Source: Levilactobacillus mulengensis (lineage in GTDB: Bacteria; Bacillota; Bacilli; Lactobacillales; Lactobacillaceae). From it: DNA of 64,000 bases. Shown in pieces: positions 35,640-43,555 of the stretch. The notes under the pieces were generated by a model, which did no database searches, had not been told where the DNA came from, and was given only the letters and a program-made list of their open reading frames with translations. Position numbers and translations under genes: made by a program. Location of the stretch: NCBI RefSeq assembly GCF_003946045.1, contig NZ_RHNW01000001.1, positions 1 through 64,000 on the forward strand, given 5' to 3'. Within the stretch, counting starts at the first letter, position 1; each line of letters starts with the position of its first letter.

Positions 35640-36025
35640 TTTTTCTAACTAAGGAAGAGTTTGTCGCCTTAAATAAATTGGTTTTAAATCGGGCACACAG
35701 CCAATCTTTTGGGGTTCAGTACCCGCAAGGCTTAGACATACTGGTTGAACAGCCCCAGCAAGTAATATTTGGGAGAGAATTGTATCCTAGTATCTGGCTG
35801 AAAGCAGCCTTTATTATTCAAAAACTAACCAAGAAGCACGTTTTTGTTGATGGGAATAAACGAACTGCACTTCTATCAGGACTAACCTTCCTGAAGATTA
35901 ATGGCTATAAGCTACGTTTTAGTCAGGAAGAAGGGGAAAAGGTAATTCTGAGTGTCACGACTAGCTTGGATAATGAAGAAATTATGATTACGCTTGCTGA
36001 ATGGTTAAAAGCGCATCAAGTTTAG
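35636..36025 (+). CDS. doc: Doc-family (Fic-fold) toxin
   Basis: 129 aa. The Fic/Doc motif HVFVDGNKRTAL (H-x-F-x-D-G-N-K-R) is intact. Doc proteins phosphorylate EF-Tu and stop translation; the adjacent antitoxin neutralises them. Start codon overlaps the antitoxin stop (ATGA). Usual Doc length. Confidence 0.88.
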   Translation: MIFLTKEEFVALNKLVLNRAHSQSFGVQYPQGLDILVEQPQQVIFGRELYPSIWLKAAFIIQKLTKKHVFVDGNKRTALLSGLTFLKINGYKLRFSQEEGEKVILSVTTSLDNEEIMITLAEWLKAHQV

Positions 36026-36068
36026 GCAGTGACGATACGGGAGTGTATGTTAATGGATTTCCAAAGTG

Positions 36069-36108
36069 CCCTTACCTAGCCGTAGATGGATAGGTAAGGG
36101 ATTATTTT
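36069..36108 (+). terminator. Toxin-antitoxin terminator
   Basis: cccttacct / aggtaaggg stem, then a T-rich tail (attatttta). Confidence 0.7.
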
Positions 36109-36161
36109 ATAGGTGTTTTAGTCATCAAATTTATCCATTTGGATTTCTTTCAGTGGTTGGG

Positions 36162-37427
36162 TTAGTCAGTCACGTTGCGTTGATGGCGACGTTGTACGAG
36201 CCAGAGTAAGAAGGTACCGCCATCGAAGACGAGGAGCCCAATCCAGGAGAACTTTAAGGAAAGGGCGTTAGCCAGGGTGGCAAAAATCAGTGAACCCAAG
36301 GGAACGGTGAGCTGAACGACCGTATAGAAGGCACTGATAATGGACCCAATCGATTCCTTGGGTAAGTCATTGATCATTTTTCCTTGGACCTGGGGATTGA
36401 GAATGCCTGTTAAAACACTTGAGACGATTACCACAAGAAGTAAGAGCGCTCGACTTTTAAGAAACAGGATGTTTAGCGGCATTAAGCCGTACGTGGCGTA
36501 AATCAACACAATACCGATGGGGATGTTAAAGCGTCGAGTGAGTCGTCCGGGTAGGAGTGAACCGACGATACTCCCCACGGATTCAACCATGCCGACCAAG
36601 GCGACGGTATAACCGTAGTTGATGAGCAACAAGCGGGGTTGGTGAGCGAAGGACAGGTTCAGCAAGACCTCCTGACCCGCATCGAAGAGATTGATTGCCA
36701 TAAAAACTTCGGTGAATTGGATGATGCTGGCGTGTTGTTTGAGTAACTTAAAGTTGTGACGAGTTTGGTGAAAAAAGTGGCGAATGCTAGCGGTGAAACC
36801 AACTTGTTTTGGCACAACGACCTGGCTACTAGCTAGTATGGCAAAATGGCGGCGAACATGAAAGAGTAAGGCAAAGGCTAGGAAAAAGGAAGCCGCATTG
36901 ACTAGTGCAAATAGGCTGTAGTGATAGTGAAAGGCGGCTAGCAGTGCGGCGCCAATCAGGCCTCCAGTGATAGAAATCGTCGCGTTAATGCCGGCTTCAA
37001 AGCCCGCCGCTTCCGAAATGTCTTTGGGCACCACAATATCTTTGATGATGGGGATGGCCCCATACGTGTTGTAACTGCTGATAAGGCTGACTAGCATACT
37101 CAGACTCAGAATAATAATGAAGCCCGGCCAGTTACCCTGGGCTAACAGTATTAGGCTGATGATGAGGTAAAGCAGGCCTTGAATTAATCGGTTACGAAGC
37201 TGTTGCCGGAAGTGATTGGTCGTTTGATCCGCCAGATAACCCATTAAAATGTCTAGCAGGAGCGGGAAACTTCCCGCAACTGAAGCCACACTAATGGCTA
37301 GACCTGGATGTGGCATGTGTCGGGCGTAAATGACGAAGACAATGCCAAACAGTGAGGAGCCAATGGCACTGATGATGTTGGCCAGCATAAAGATTCGGTA
37401 GTGGTGGTTGCGAAAGAAGACTTCCAC
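36162..37427 (-). CDS. MFS transporter
   Basis: 421-aa major facilitator with about 12 hydrophobic helices, MFS loop-2 pattern GYLADQTTNHFRQQ, and overall resemblance to drug/macrolide-efflux-type MFS_3 proteins. Substrate unknown. Starts at GTG with aaagga 12 bp upstream. Related by eye to the broken MFS gene at 6090-7176. Stands alone, convergent with the toxin-antitoxin pair. Confidence 0.85.
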   Translation of the reverse strand: MEVFFRNHHYRIFMLANIISAIGSSLFGIVFVIYARHMPHPGLAISVASVAGSFPLLLDILMGYLADQTTNHFRQQLRNRLIQGLLYLIISLILLAQGNWPGFIIILSLSMLVSLISSYNTYGAIPIIKDIVVPKDISEAAGFEAGINATISITGGLIGAALLAAFHYHYSLFALVNAASFFLAFALLFHVRRHFAILASSQVVVPKQVGFTASIRHFFHQTRHNFKLLKQHASIIQFTEVFMAINLFDAGQEVLLNLSFAHQPRLLLINYGYTVALVGMVESVGSIVGSLLPGRLTRRFNIPIGIVLIYATYGLMPLNILFLKSRALLLLVVIVSSVLTGILNPQVQGKMINDLPKESIGSIISAFYTVVQLTVPLGSLIFATLANALSLKFSWIGLLVFDGGTFLLWLVQRRHQRNVTD

Positions 37428-37615
37428 GGGTGGCTCGCTTCCTTTGTGGTGGAATTTTTAGTGAGTAGTCGACCTATCTGATTCGATAAGAAATTTCTAG
37501 TCCTGACGATACACGGATAATACCGGTAGGGCAAAAGGGATGGCCTGGTTTTTAGATGTTGGTCCACAAGGCTAACCAAGGGAATTAAAGTAGGCGCCAG
37601 TACGCTCTAAAAACA

Positions 37616-37660
37616 CGAAATAGCATGATTCCGATAATTTTTCGGAATCATGCTATTTTT
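37616..37660. terminator. Strong bidirectional terminator
   Basis: aaatagcatgattccga / tcggaatcatgctattt, about 17 bp perfect, with A-run and T-run flanks; ends the acyltransferase gene on minus. Confidence 0.9.
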
Positions 37661-37675
37661 GAAATCCAAAGACTT

Positions 37676-38758
37676 TTAAGAGCCAACTTGTTGTACGGTA
37701 CTCGTTTTACGGCGACCAAACGTCCGTGACCAGACAGCACCGTAAGCCTTATCGAACAGCCAGCCCAACAGCAGGGTGGCCGCCAAGACCGCGATGAAGT
37801 AGAATACGGGTTGATCAGCCAGTCCCGTCTGCTTCAAGAGCATCATGGGGATGCGCTGTAGGATATAAATGGCGAACATGCCGGGACCCCCAATGTAGGC
37901 GAGAACGGGGTTATGAATCTTAAAGCGCATGGCCAACCAGACAAAGCAAAAGGCAAACATGATCCCCGCAATTTGATAGCTAACGAGGCGAATTGGACCA
38001 GACATTTTGGCACAGACCAGGTAACTGGCGGCAAATACGAGGAACGCGCCCAGTCCCACGGCCAGATAGCGGAACCAATTTCGACAAACCGCCTGCTCAA
38101 TCGCCGGCTTGTAGTGGGCGTAGAGCACCCCCGCGACGTAACAGAAGACGGTGCTGGCATAGTATTCTGGCAGGAGCCAGCCGGCAACGACCATGTAGAC
38201 ACCGCTGCCGATGATGATAAACGCGATGGCTCGACGGTTATTGGTTGGAAAGAGTTCCCACGCCAGGTAGGTCAACAGGTAGAGAAACAAAATGATGAAG
38301 ATGTACCAAGCGCTGTTCCCAATCGTGGCGAGCCCCAAGTAACTTAACAGAACATGTGGCAGGGGCACCACGTTCTGGGTCAACAGGCTAATGATGAGGT
38401 AGATTGTGACGGCCACCGCAAATTTTAGCCATAGGAACAACAGCCGATGTTTGGGGAAAGTTTTTAAATAGTTGCGACCCCGTTTTCCAAATTGGACATA
38501 GATGCCATAGCCGGAGAAAAAGAGAAAGGTTGTCACAATAAGTTGGCCCTTGACCAGCATCCAAATCTGGGTGAGCTTAGCCAGGTCGTGTGGCAGGGGG
38601 ATGTACGTCATGAAGTGGCTAAAAACCACTAATAATAGGAACAATCCGTTAATGGTCGTGGTGGTCTGCCGGTTCAGGTCGTCCACATCCGGGCCGCCTG
38701 GACGATACCGAAGCGATGCCGCAAAACTGATAATGATGATTAGTAAGATCAAATCCAT
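37676..38758 (-). CDS. Membrane acyltransferase (acyltransferase-3 family)
   Basis: 360 aa, about ten hydrophobic helices, with the early His in LLLVVFSHFMTYI that fits the acyltransferase-3 (OafA/WecH-like) catalytic position. Such proteins O-acetylate cell-surface polysaccharides or peptidoglycan parts. The target is not evident because no glycan genes flank it. Ribosome site gaggagagg on minus. Confidence 0.75.
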   Translation of the reverse strand: MDLILLIIIISFAASLRYRPGGPDVDDLNRQTTTTINGLFLLLVVFSHFMTYIPLPHDLAKLTQIWMLVKGQLIVTTFLFFSGYGIYVQFGKRGRNYLKTFPKHRLLFLWLKFAVAVTIYLIISLLTQNVVPLPHVLLSYLGLATIGNSAWYIFIILFLYLLTYLAWELFPTNNRRAIAFIIIGSGVYMVVAGWLLPEYYASTVFCYVAGVLYAHYKPAIEQAVCRNWFRYLAVGLGAFLVFAASYLVCAKMSGPIRLVSYQIAGIMFAFCFVWLAMRFKIHNPVLAYIGGPGMFAIYILQRIPMMLLKQTGLADQPVFYFIAVLAATLLLGWLFDKAYGAVWSRTFGRRKTSTVQQVGS

Positions 38759-39176
38759 TTGACTGAAAACCTCTCCTCGTAATGGTTAAAGACTGGCATT
38801 CCCTTTGTCAGAATGACGGGTGGCCGGTTGAGCTGTGTGTAGGCTTAGCGATGGTCACGCCATTACCGGTATTTATGTAAACAATATTAAAACCAAAACG
38901 GCTGCATGATGATGGTCAGCTTAGTCGGTTCAAGTCTTAATAACGTACGCTGTTCTTAATTTGGGATAAGTACCATTATAGTTAGAAAAGAGTGAGATTA
39001 CAATCACTCAGAAAAGTTTGTGTTGCGTGATGAGGACTAGATGCTTAAGTCAAAAAGGGTGGTCTGATTTGTAGGTGTTGGCTTATTGACGAAACAAATT
39101 GGCCGTTTTATTCATTTAAATTAAAATTCAGTGATAAATCAATGATATAATACTAATCAAAAGGGAGGGATTCGCC
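38759..39176. other. Intergenic region, divergent promoters
   Basis: Between divergent genes. A TATAAT at 39146-39151 probably serves the DJ-1-like gene on plus. A small gagtga/tcactc hairpin near 38990 is the only other structure seen. Confidence 0.4.
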
Positions 39177-39779
39177 ATGAAACAGTGTCTGGTCATGCTT
39201 TACCCAGGGCTTTGTAACTTTGAAATTGCGGCGTTAACTGAAATTTTGGCCTTTGAAGAGGATTGGCACCTGACAACGGTCGGGGCCGAGCAGCGTGCTT
39301 ATCAGGGGGAAGATGGATTGGCCATCTTAGCGCAAAAGGATTTTTCCCAGGTGGATCTCTTGGCGGCTGACCTCCTGATTCTTCCCGGAATCGACGACTA
39401 CCACGAACCGTTGGCAGATCCCCGTAACGCCGCCTTTCTGGCACAATTACAGACAACCGCCAAGCGACCCATCATTGCGGCGATGTCGAGCTCCCCAATT
39501 CTATTGGCCAAGGCGGGGCTTCTAGCAGACACCAAATTTACCGGAGGCATCTTTGAGGAAACGTACGCCAAGAACGCGTTTATTCCAAAGCAAAATCTGG
39601 TCCGTCAGCCAGTGGTGGTTGATAACGGCATTATCACATCGAGCTTCCAATTTTTCCGCGAGTTTGCGATTGCGGCGGCTCGGGCCTGTGGGATTCAGGT
39701 GGGTGACCGTTTCTTGGAGCCGGCGCGGACGGATCGGCCCTATACGGCTGAAGAGCTGACTTACCATTTTGCCGGGTAA
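39177..39779 (+). CDS. DJ-1/PfpI family protein lacking the usual cysteine
   Basis: 200-aa DJ-1/PfpI fold: N-terminal CLVMLYPGLCNFEIAAL, central LLILPGIDDY. At the nucleophile elbow, where family members have Cys, this protein reads AAMSSSPILLAKAGLL (Ser104-Ser106). Glyoxalase/protease chemistry through Cys is therefore unlikely; a binding role or Ser variant is possible. Ribosome site gggaggg, 6 bp before ATG. Confidence 0.8.
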   Translation: MKQCLVMLYPGLCNFEIAALTEILAFEEDWHLTTVGAEQRAYQGEDGLAILAQKDFSQVDLLAADLLILPGIDDYHEPLADPRNAAFLAQLQTTAKRPIIAAMSSSPILLAKAGLLADTKFTGGIFEETYAKNAFIPKQNLVRQPVVVDNGIITSSFQFFREFAIAAARACGIQVGDRFLEPARTDRPYTAEELTYHFAG

Positions 39780-39893
39780 GTCAGCTAGAAAGCGCCCCTT
39801 TGTAAAATAAAGGCAGTAACACAGAGTAAAAGTTAACGACTTGTGAACAGTCCATGGAATCATCCCGGCATCAAGTCAGAAGGGATGGCCATC

Positions 39894-40376
39894 ATGAAAA
39901 ACCAAATCGGTTGGTACTTGCGAACCCTGCTCAAGGGGGCGTTCATCCTGGGTCTCCTGTTAGCCGGGGCCCTCGAGCATACCCGAAGCGGCTGGAAGCT
40001 GCCTATCTCGGGATTTACTCTTTGGGTAGGTCTGAGCTGGCTCCTCGGTTACCCGTGGCTGCGCAGAAAGTATCGGGACATGTACAGCAAAAATGGTGAG
40101 CGCTTTGAATCATACAAATACCGTGCGTTGACGCTGCACCATCAAGACATGAGCAACAGTCACGTGAATCGGCGGTGGACCACGAACGGCGTGTCGGCGA
40201 ATCCCTGGGAGTACACCATGGGCGAAACACAAAGCACCGATGAGATTCTGAACCCAATTCTCGTTTTTGCCGAACATTTATGGGCGACATTTTTACTGAT
40301 TCTGTTTGGGCCCGTGCTGGTGGCGTGGTCGCTGCTGGTGTGGGCGGTCCGATGGGTGAAGGCACAAGTTAATTGA
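39894..40376 (+). CDS. Hypothetical membrane protein
   Basis: 160 aa, not recognised. Two hydrophobic helices near the N-terminus (LLKGAFILGLLLAGAL and FTLWVGLSWLLGYPWL), a polar middle part, and one or two helices at the C-terminus. ATG 39894 fits the gaaggg site 10 bp upstream; earlier in-frame starts overlap or precede it. Confidence 0.65.
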   Translation: MKNQIGWYLRTLLKGAFILGLLLAGALEHTRSGWKLPISGFTLWVGLSWLLGYPWLRRKYRDMYSKNGERFESYKYRALTLHHQDMSNSHVNRRWTTNGVSANPWEYTMGETQSTDEILNPILVFAEHLWATFLLILFGPVLVAWSLLVWAVRWVKAQVN

Positions 40377-40384
40377 ATAGACAA

Positions 40385-40426
40385 AACCGGACGCGATGGG
40401 GGTTAAACCCTTGCGTCCGGTTTTTA
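40385..40426 (+). terminator. Terminator between convergent genes
   Basis: aaccggacgc / gcgtccggtt with T5 following; perfect 10 bp. Confidence 0.85.
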
Positions 40427-40433
40427 AATGCGG

Positions 40434-40973
40434 TTAATACAGGTTGCTAGACTTTACGTGGACAACTTTTTGCGTGTGCGTTTTGTGATGGCTGTAAACC
40501 AAGGCGGATTCCTGGTTGCCGGCCGTTGGGATGTAGGCTAGGAGAACCTTTTGCTTCTTGCCGTTAAATTTCAAAGAGGTGACTTGGTAGTCGGGACTGA
40601 CCGTGTAGTTGTGGGCCAGAAACGACGTCCAGCCGTGGTTGCCACTCATCATGGTAAAGGCCTTACCGCCCGTGGCCTTGATCTTAAAGGTGGGTGACTG
40701 GGTGAAGCCCTTTTTCAAATAAGGAAAGTTCCAGTTGGCACTCTTCTTACTGTGGTCAACGGAAAACTGGTATGTCTTCGCGGTTAGTTTGATGTGTTGA
40801 TACTTTTTAGCCTTGGCGTTGTAGGCATACCAATTGCCCCGCAATGCCGTAGGAACGGTGTCACGTGGTGCGTAGGCAGCGGATGCCGAGGTCGTGCCAG
40901 TTACGGTTAATCCACCGAGGGTCAAGGTTACCAGAGTCGCGGTCAATAGGGCTTGCTTCGTTAGCTTATGCAT
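40434..40973 (-). CDS. Small secreted protein of unknown function
   Basis: 179 aa with a clear signal peptide (HKLTKQALLTATLVTLTLGG..., cleavage probably after ASA near residue 32). The mature part is rich in Lys, Tyr, Thr and His and lacks Cys, typical of small lactobacillar exoproteins with a beta-rich fold. No catalytic motif recognised. Ribosome site aaaggag on minus. Confidence 0.75.
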   Translation of the reverse strand: MHKLTKQALLTATLVTLTLGGLTVTGTTSASAAYAPRDTVPTALRGNWYAYNAKAKKYQHIKLTAKTYQFSVDHSKKSANWNFPYLKKGFTQSPTFKIKATGGKAFTMMSGNHGWTSFLAHNYTVSPDYQVTSLKFNGKKQKVLLAYIPTAGNQESALVYSHHKTHTQKVVHVKSSNLY

Positions 40974-41094
40974 AGATACTAATTCTCCTTTTAGTTGGTT
41001 GGTGGTTCTTCTAGAGTGTATGCCTCAGCGACTAGTTTAGCAATGCGTGCGTCAGGTTATTAACGGGCAGCTACAGCTAACTAACTGGTCGGAG

Positions 41095-41260
41095 TCAACC
41101 ACGTCCGTTTAAAAACGGACGCTTGTGAGAACCACACCCTTTGGCATGGCGACCACAATTTGCTTAGATACGGCGCTAGCCTACGAATAGGACTTATCCG
41201 CTAATTACCAAAGCCTTTTAGGTCCGCAGGTTGCCAGACGGACTCATTTCTTACAGGGTT
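41095..41260 (-). ncRNA. Candidate omega (guide) RNA region of tnpB
   Basis: By family knowledge TnpB proteins use an RNA from the 3' end of their gene and the adjacent end of the element, with the guide read into flanking DNA. Here about 150 nt of structured sequence follow the tnpB stop on minus and end in the cgtccgttt hairpin. The guide would start just outside the element near 41090. Confidence 0.4.
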
Positions 41261-42504
41261 GCTAAACCCTTAGCTAAAATGTTTTTAGCTGCATTATGAT
41301 CACGTACATGAAATGTCCCACAATTAGGGCACGTCCACTTGCGGTCAGCCAACGTCAACTTATTCTTGCCGACCATGATGTACCCACAGTGGCTACAAGT
41401 TTGCGTCGTATTTCGGGGATCAATCGTCAAAAATTTCCGGCCGTATAGGTCAGCTTTGTAAGCCAACATGCTCAGTAAAGTTCGCCAACCAACGTCTGAG
41501 ATGCTCATTGCCAAGGCGTGATTCCGCAACATATTTTTACTCCGCAGTTCTTCAGCTACGACTAAATCGTGGTTTTTGATCAAGGCCGTAGAGACGTGGT
41601 GCAAGAAGTTTTTACGTTGGTAGGCAACTTTGAGCTGTAACTTAGCTACTTGTAGCCGTTGCTTTTGATAATTCTTTGATTCTGACAACCGCCGTTGACT
41701 CTTTTTAGCTCGTCTAGCTCGCCGTGACAGTTTTCGTTGGGCTTTAGCCAACTTTCCTTTAATCATTCGGTAGTAACGGGGGTTATCAATCGCTTGTCCA
41801 TTGGAGTCCGTCAAAAAATTATCAAGATTCAAATCAATGCCGACTTTAGATTCAATCTCAGGATGCTTAGCAACAAAGGGGTGTTCTGATCCAATCTGTA
41901 GGGACACGAAATAATGACCCACAGCGTCCATTGAAACTGTTGTCGTTCCAATTCTAATGTCATTAGCTCGGTCTAAAATCTTCGATGGAAGTCCCTTGAA
42001 ACGGAGACGGCCTAGTTTGGGTAGCCATAGGTGGTGAGTGTCAGTTAGTCTAACGCTACCATTTTTCATAGTTGGAACTGTCACTTTGGCACTGTAAAGA
42101 CAAGATGTCTGATAACTCTGCGTGTAACCACGCTTATGAAATTTAGGTGTCCCCGCCTGATGAACCTGATGGAATAGCTTCCAGGCAGTCTTATAATTCT
42201 TGATAGCGTTGGCTTTCATCAGGCTATCGAAGTCTGGATGATTGAGCCAGCCGTGGATATTGGAGATAGCAGTCGATGGTTTCTTCAGACGCTCGGTCAA
42301 ATCAGCGATTCGCTGCAAAACAAGCGTGATTGGCGTGTTAACTTTCTTCAGCCAGAATAGGTCAGTGTTCATCCCATTCATTTCGTTATAAATAAAGCGA
42401 CTCGCATCACTGTTACGTTTAATCAGACGTTTCTGTTCGGTTGAAGGAAAGACCCGAACCTTAACCCCATAATGATAAGGTAATTGTGCCATCGTTTTCG
42501 TCAT
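41251..42504 (-). CDS. tnpB: TnpB RNA-guided nuclease of IS605 family
   Basis: 417 aa. Intact by eye: N-terminal helix-turn-helix part, RuvC-like GIDLNLDNFLTDSNG (first Asp), VVAEELRSKNM (Glu), zinc ribbon CSHCGYI...CPNCG, and the final RDHNAAKNI (last Asp). Start at 42504 (MTKTMAQLPYHYG) because a strong aaaggaggt lies 8 bp upstream; the frame is open further upstream. TnpB cuts the donor-site copy after excision, helping the element persist. Confidence 0.92.
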   Translation of the reverse strand: MTKTMAQLPYHYGVKVRVFPSTEQKRLIKRNSDASRFIYNEMNGMNTDLFWLKKVNTPITLVLQRIADLTERLKKPSTAISNIHGWLNHPDFDSLMKANAIKNYKTAWKLFHQVHQAGTPKFHKRGYTQSYQTSCLYSAKVTVPTMKNGSVRLTDTHHLWLPKLGRLRFKGLPSKILDRANDIRIGTTTVSMDAVGHYFVSLQIGSEHPFVAKHPEIESKVGIDLNLDNFLTDSNGQAIDNPRYYRMIKGKLAKAQRKLSRRARRAKKSQRRLSESKNYQKQRLQVAKLQLKVAYQRKNFLHHVSTALIKNHDLVVAEELRSKNMLRNHALAMSISDVGWRTLLSMLAYKADLYGRKFLTIDPRNTTQTCSHCGYIMVGKNKLTLADRKWTCPNCGTFHVRDHNAAKNILAKGLATL

Positions 42505-42600
42505 AAACTGCCACCTCCTTTTACTTGATAGTAAGCATATCATATGAGTATACTGTGTCCATAGCAAAACGTCTTATAATAATATTTATGGAGGCAACAT

Positions 42601-43020
42601 ATGAGTAAAAGCAATGGTAGAGGAATCCACGAACGAGGTTATGTTTACAACTTTCATTTTCACTTGATCTGGGTCACCAAATACCGACACGAAGCGTTTA
42701 TAACGCCAAAGCTAGTGGCTGAAATGACCGGCATTCTAACGAAGATAGCCCGACTGAACGAAGTGACAATTGAGCAAATGGAGGTAATGCCTGATTATAT
42801 CCACTTACTACTAAGCTTTAAGCCCAAATACGCCCCAACCAATATTGTCAAAGCCTTCAAGGGCGGTTCCGCCCGCCTATTCTTTGAACTACATCCAGAG
42901 ATAAAGGCTCAAAAGTTCTGGGGTGGACATCTTTGGTCCCCTAGTTATTTCATGAGTACCCTTGGTGATATGAGCAAGACAACCGTGGAAAACTACATTG
43001 CTAATCAGCAAAAGCCATAG
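42601..43020 (+). CDS. tnpA: IS200/IS605 TnpA transposase, altered HUH motif
   Basis: 139-aa Y1 transposase. Catalytic Tyr in TTVENYIANQ is present. The metal-binding HUH motif, usually PDHVHLL, reads PDYIHLLLS here: the first His is Tyr (codon tat, one transition from cat). This probably weakens or abolishes cleavage, although the rest looks intact. Starts 97 bp from the divergent tnpB with an adequate ggaggc site. Confidence 0.88.
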   Translation: MSKSNGRGIHERGYVYNFHFHLIWVTKYRHEAFITPKLVAEMTGILTKIARLNEVTIEQMEVMPDYIHLLLSFKPKYAPTNIVKAFKGGSARLFFELHPEIKAQKFWGGHLWSPSYFMSTLGDMSKTTVENYIANQQKP

Positions 43021-43070
43021 TGGCATTCATCCCTTGTTTGAAAACAAGGGAATTCTGCCAAATTTATATT

Positions 43071-43106
43071 AAAAAAGGCACGTTGACAGATTCGGGTCAG
43101 CGTACC
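43071..43106 (-). terminator. Terminator of the small membrane gene
   Basis: Minus-strand ggtacgctgac / gtcaacgtgcc followed by T6; the IS end begins immediately after the T-run. Confidence 0.75.
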
Positions 43107-43114
43107 TTCAATGA

Positions 43115-43423
43115 CTAAGTTAATAAGACGATGAAAAGAATGCTAAAAGCAACTTGTAAAACTAGGATGGAATAGGTCTCCGGTTCCTGGTAGAGTCGAT
43201 TGAAAATCATGCCCAGTATTGTCGAAATACTCGACAGCACAAAGATGACGGCTAACACACTGCCAAGCAAAACCATCACATGCTGGGGCGCCCTCATTAT
43301 CAACGCTACTGCTACAATTAGAAAAGCATAAAAATCCACAAAACCAATGCGAAATAGGCCCTTGAGACTCGGCCGTAAAAGATAATTCAATTTCCCCGCT
43401 TCTTTCCCTGGAACGATTGGCAC
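43115..43423 (-). CDS. Small membrane protein, unknown
   Basis: 102 aa with three predicted transmembrane helices (FYAFLIVAVALIM, VMVLLGSVLAVIFVLSS, ILVLQVAFSILFIVLL). Not recognised. GTG start with no good ribosome site, so the start is uncertain. It has its own terminator, which supports transcription. Confidence 0.5.
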   Translation of the reverse strand: MPIVPGKEAGKLNYLLRPSLKGLFRIGFVDFYAFLIVAVALIMRAPQHVMVLLGSVLAVIFVLSSISTILGMIFNRLYQEPETYSILVLQVAFSILFIVLLT

Positions 43424-43555
43424 CAGCCGCTAACCCTAACATCCTACGTCAGGCTTGAGACGACCGACTAGTGTTAAAATCTGATGAGAATTTGCCTCTA
43501 CACTTAGGAGTATACAACACTGACTTAATATTTCAAGGGGAAATGGACAAAGAGA

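Larger units (their letters stand above)
41090..43065. mobile_element. IS605-type insertion sequence
   Basis: Divergent tnpB (minus) and tnpA (plus) bounded by subterminal hairpins cgtccgttt/aaacggacg (41102-41121) and cccttgttt/aaacaaggg (43031-43050), as expected for the ends recognised by Y1 transposases. No terminal inverted repeats, also as expected. The tnpA-side end abuts the T-run of the next gene's terminator (43071-43106). Exact cleavage points and the target tetra- or pentanucleotide cannot be fixed without an empty-site comparison. Confidence 0.85.

Noticed and set aside
43143-43442. Alternative 99-aa minus-strand frame overlapping the small membrane gene
   Set aside because: Composition is not protein-like, while the overlapping frame encodes three clean transmembrane helices.
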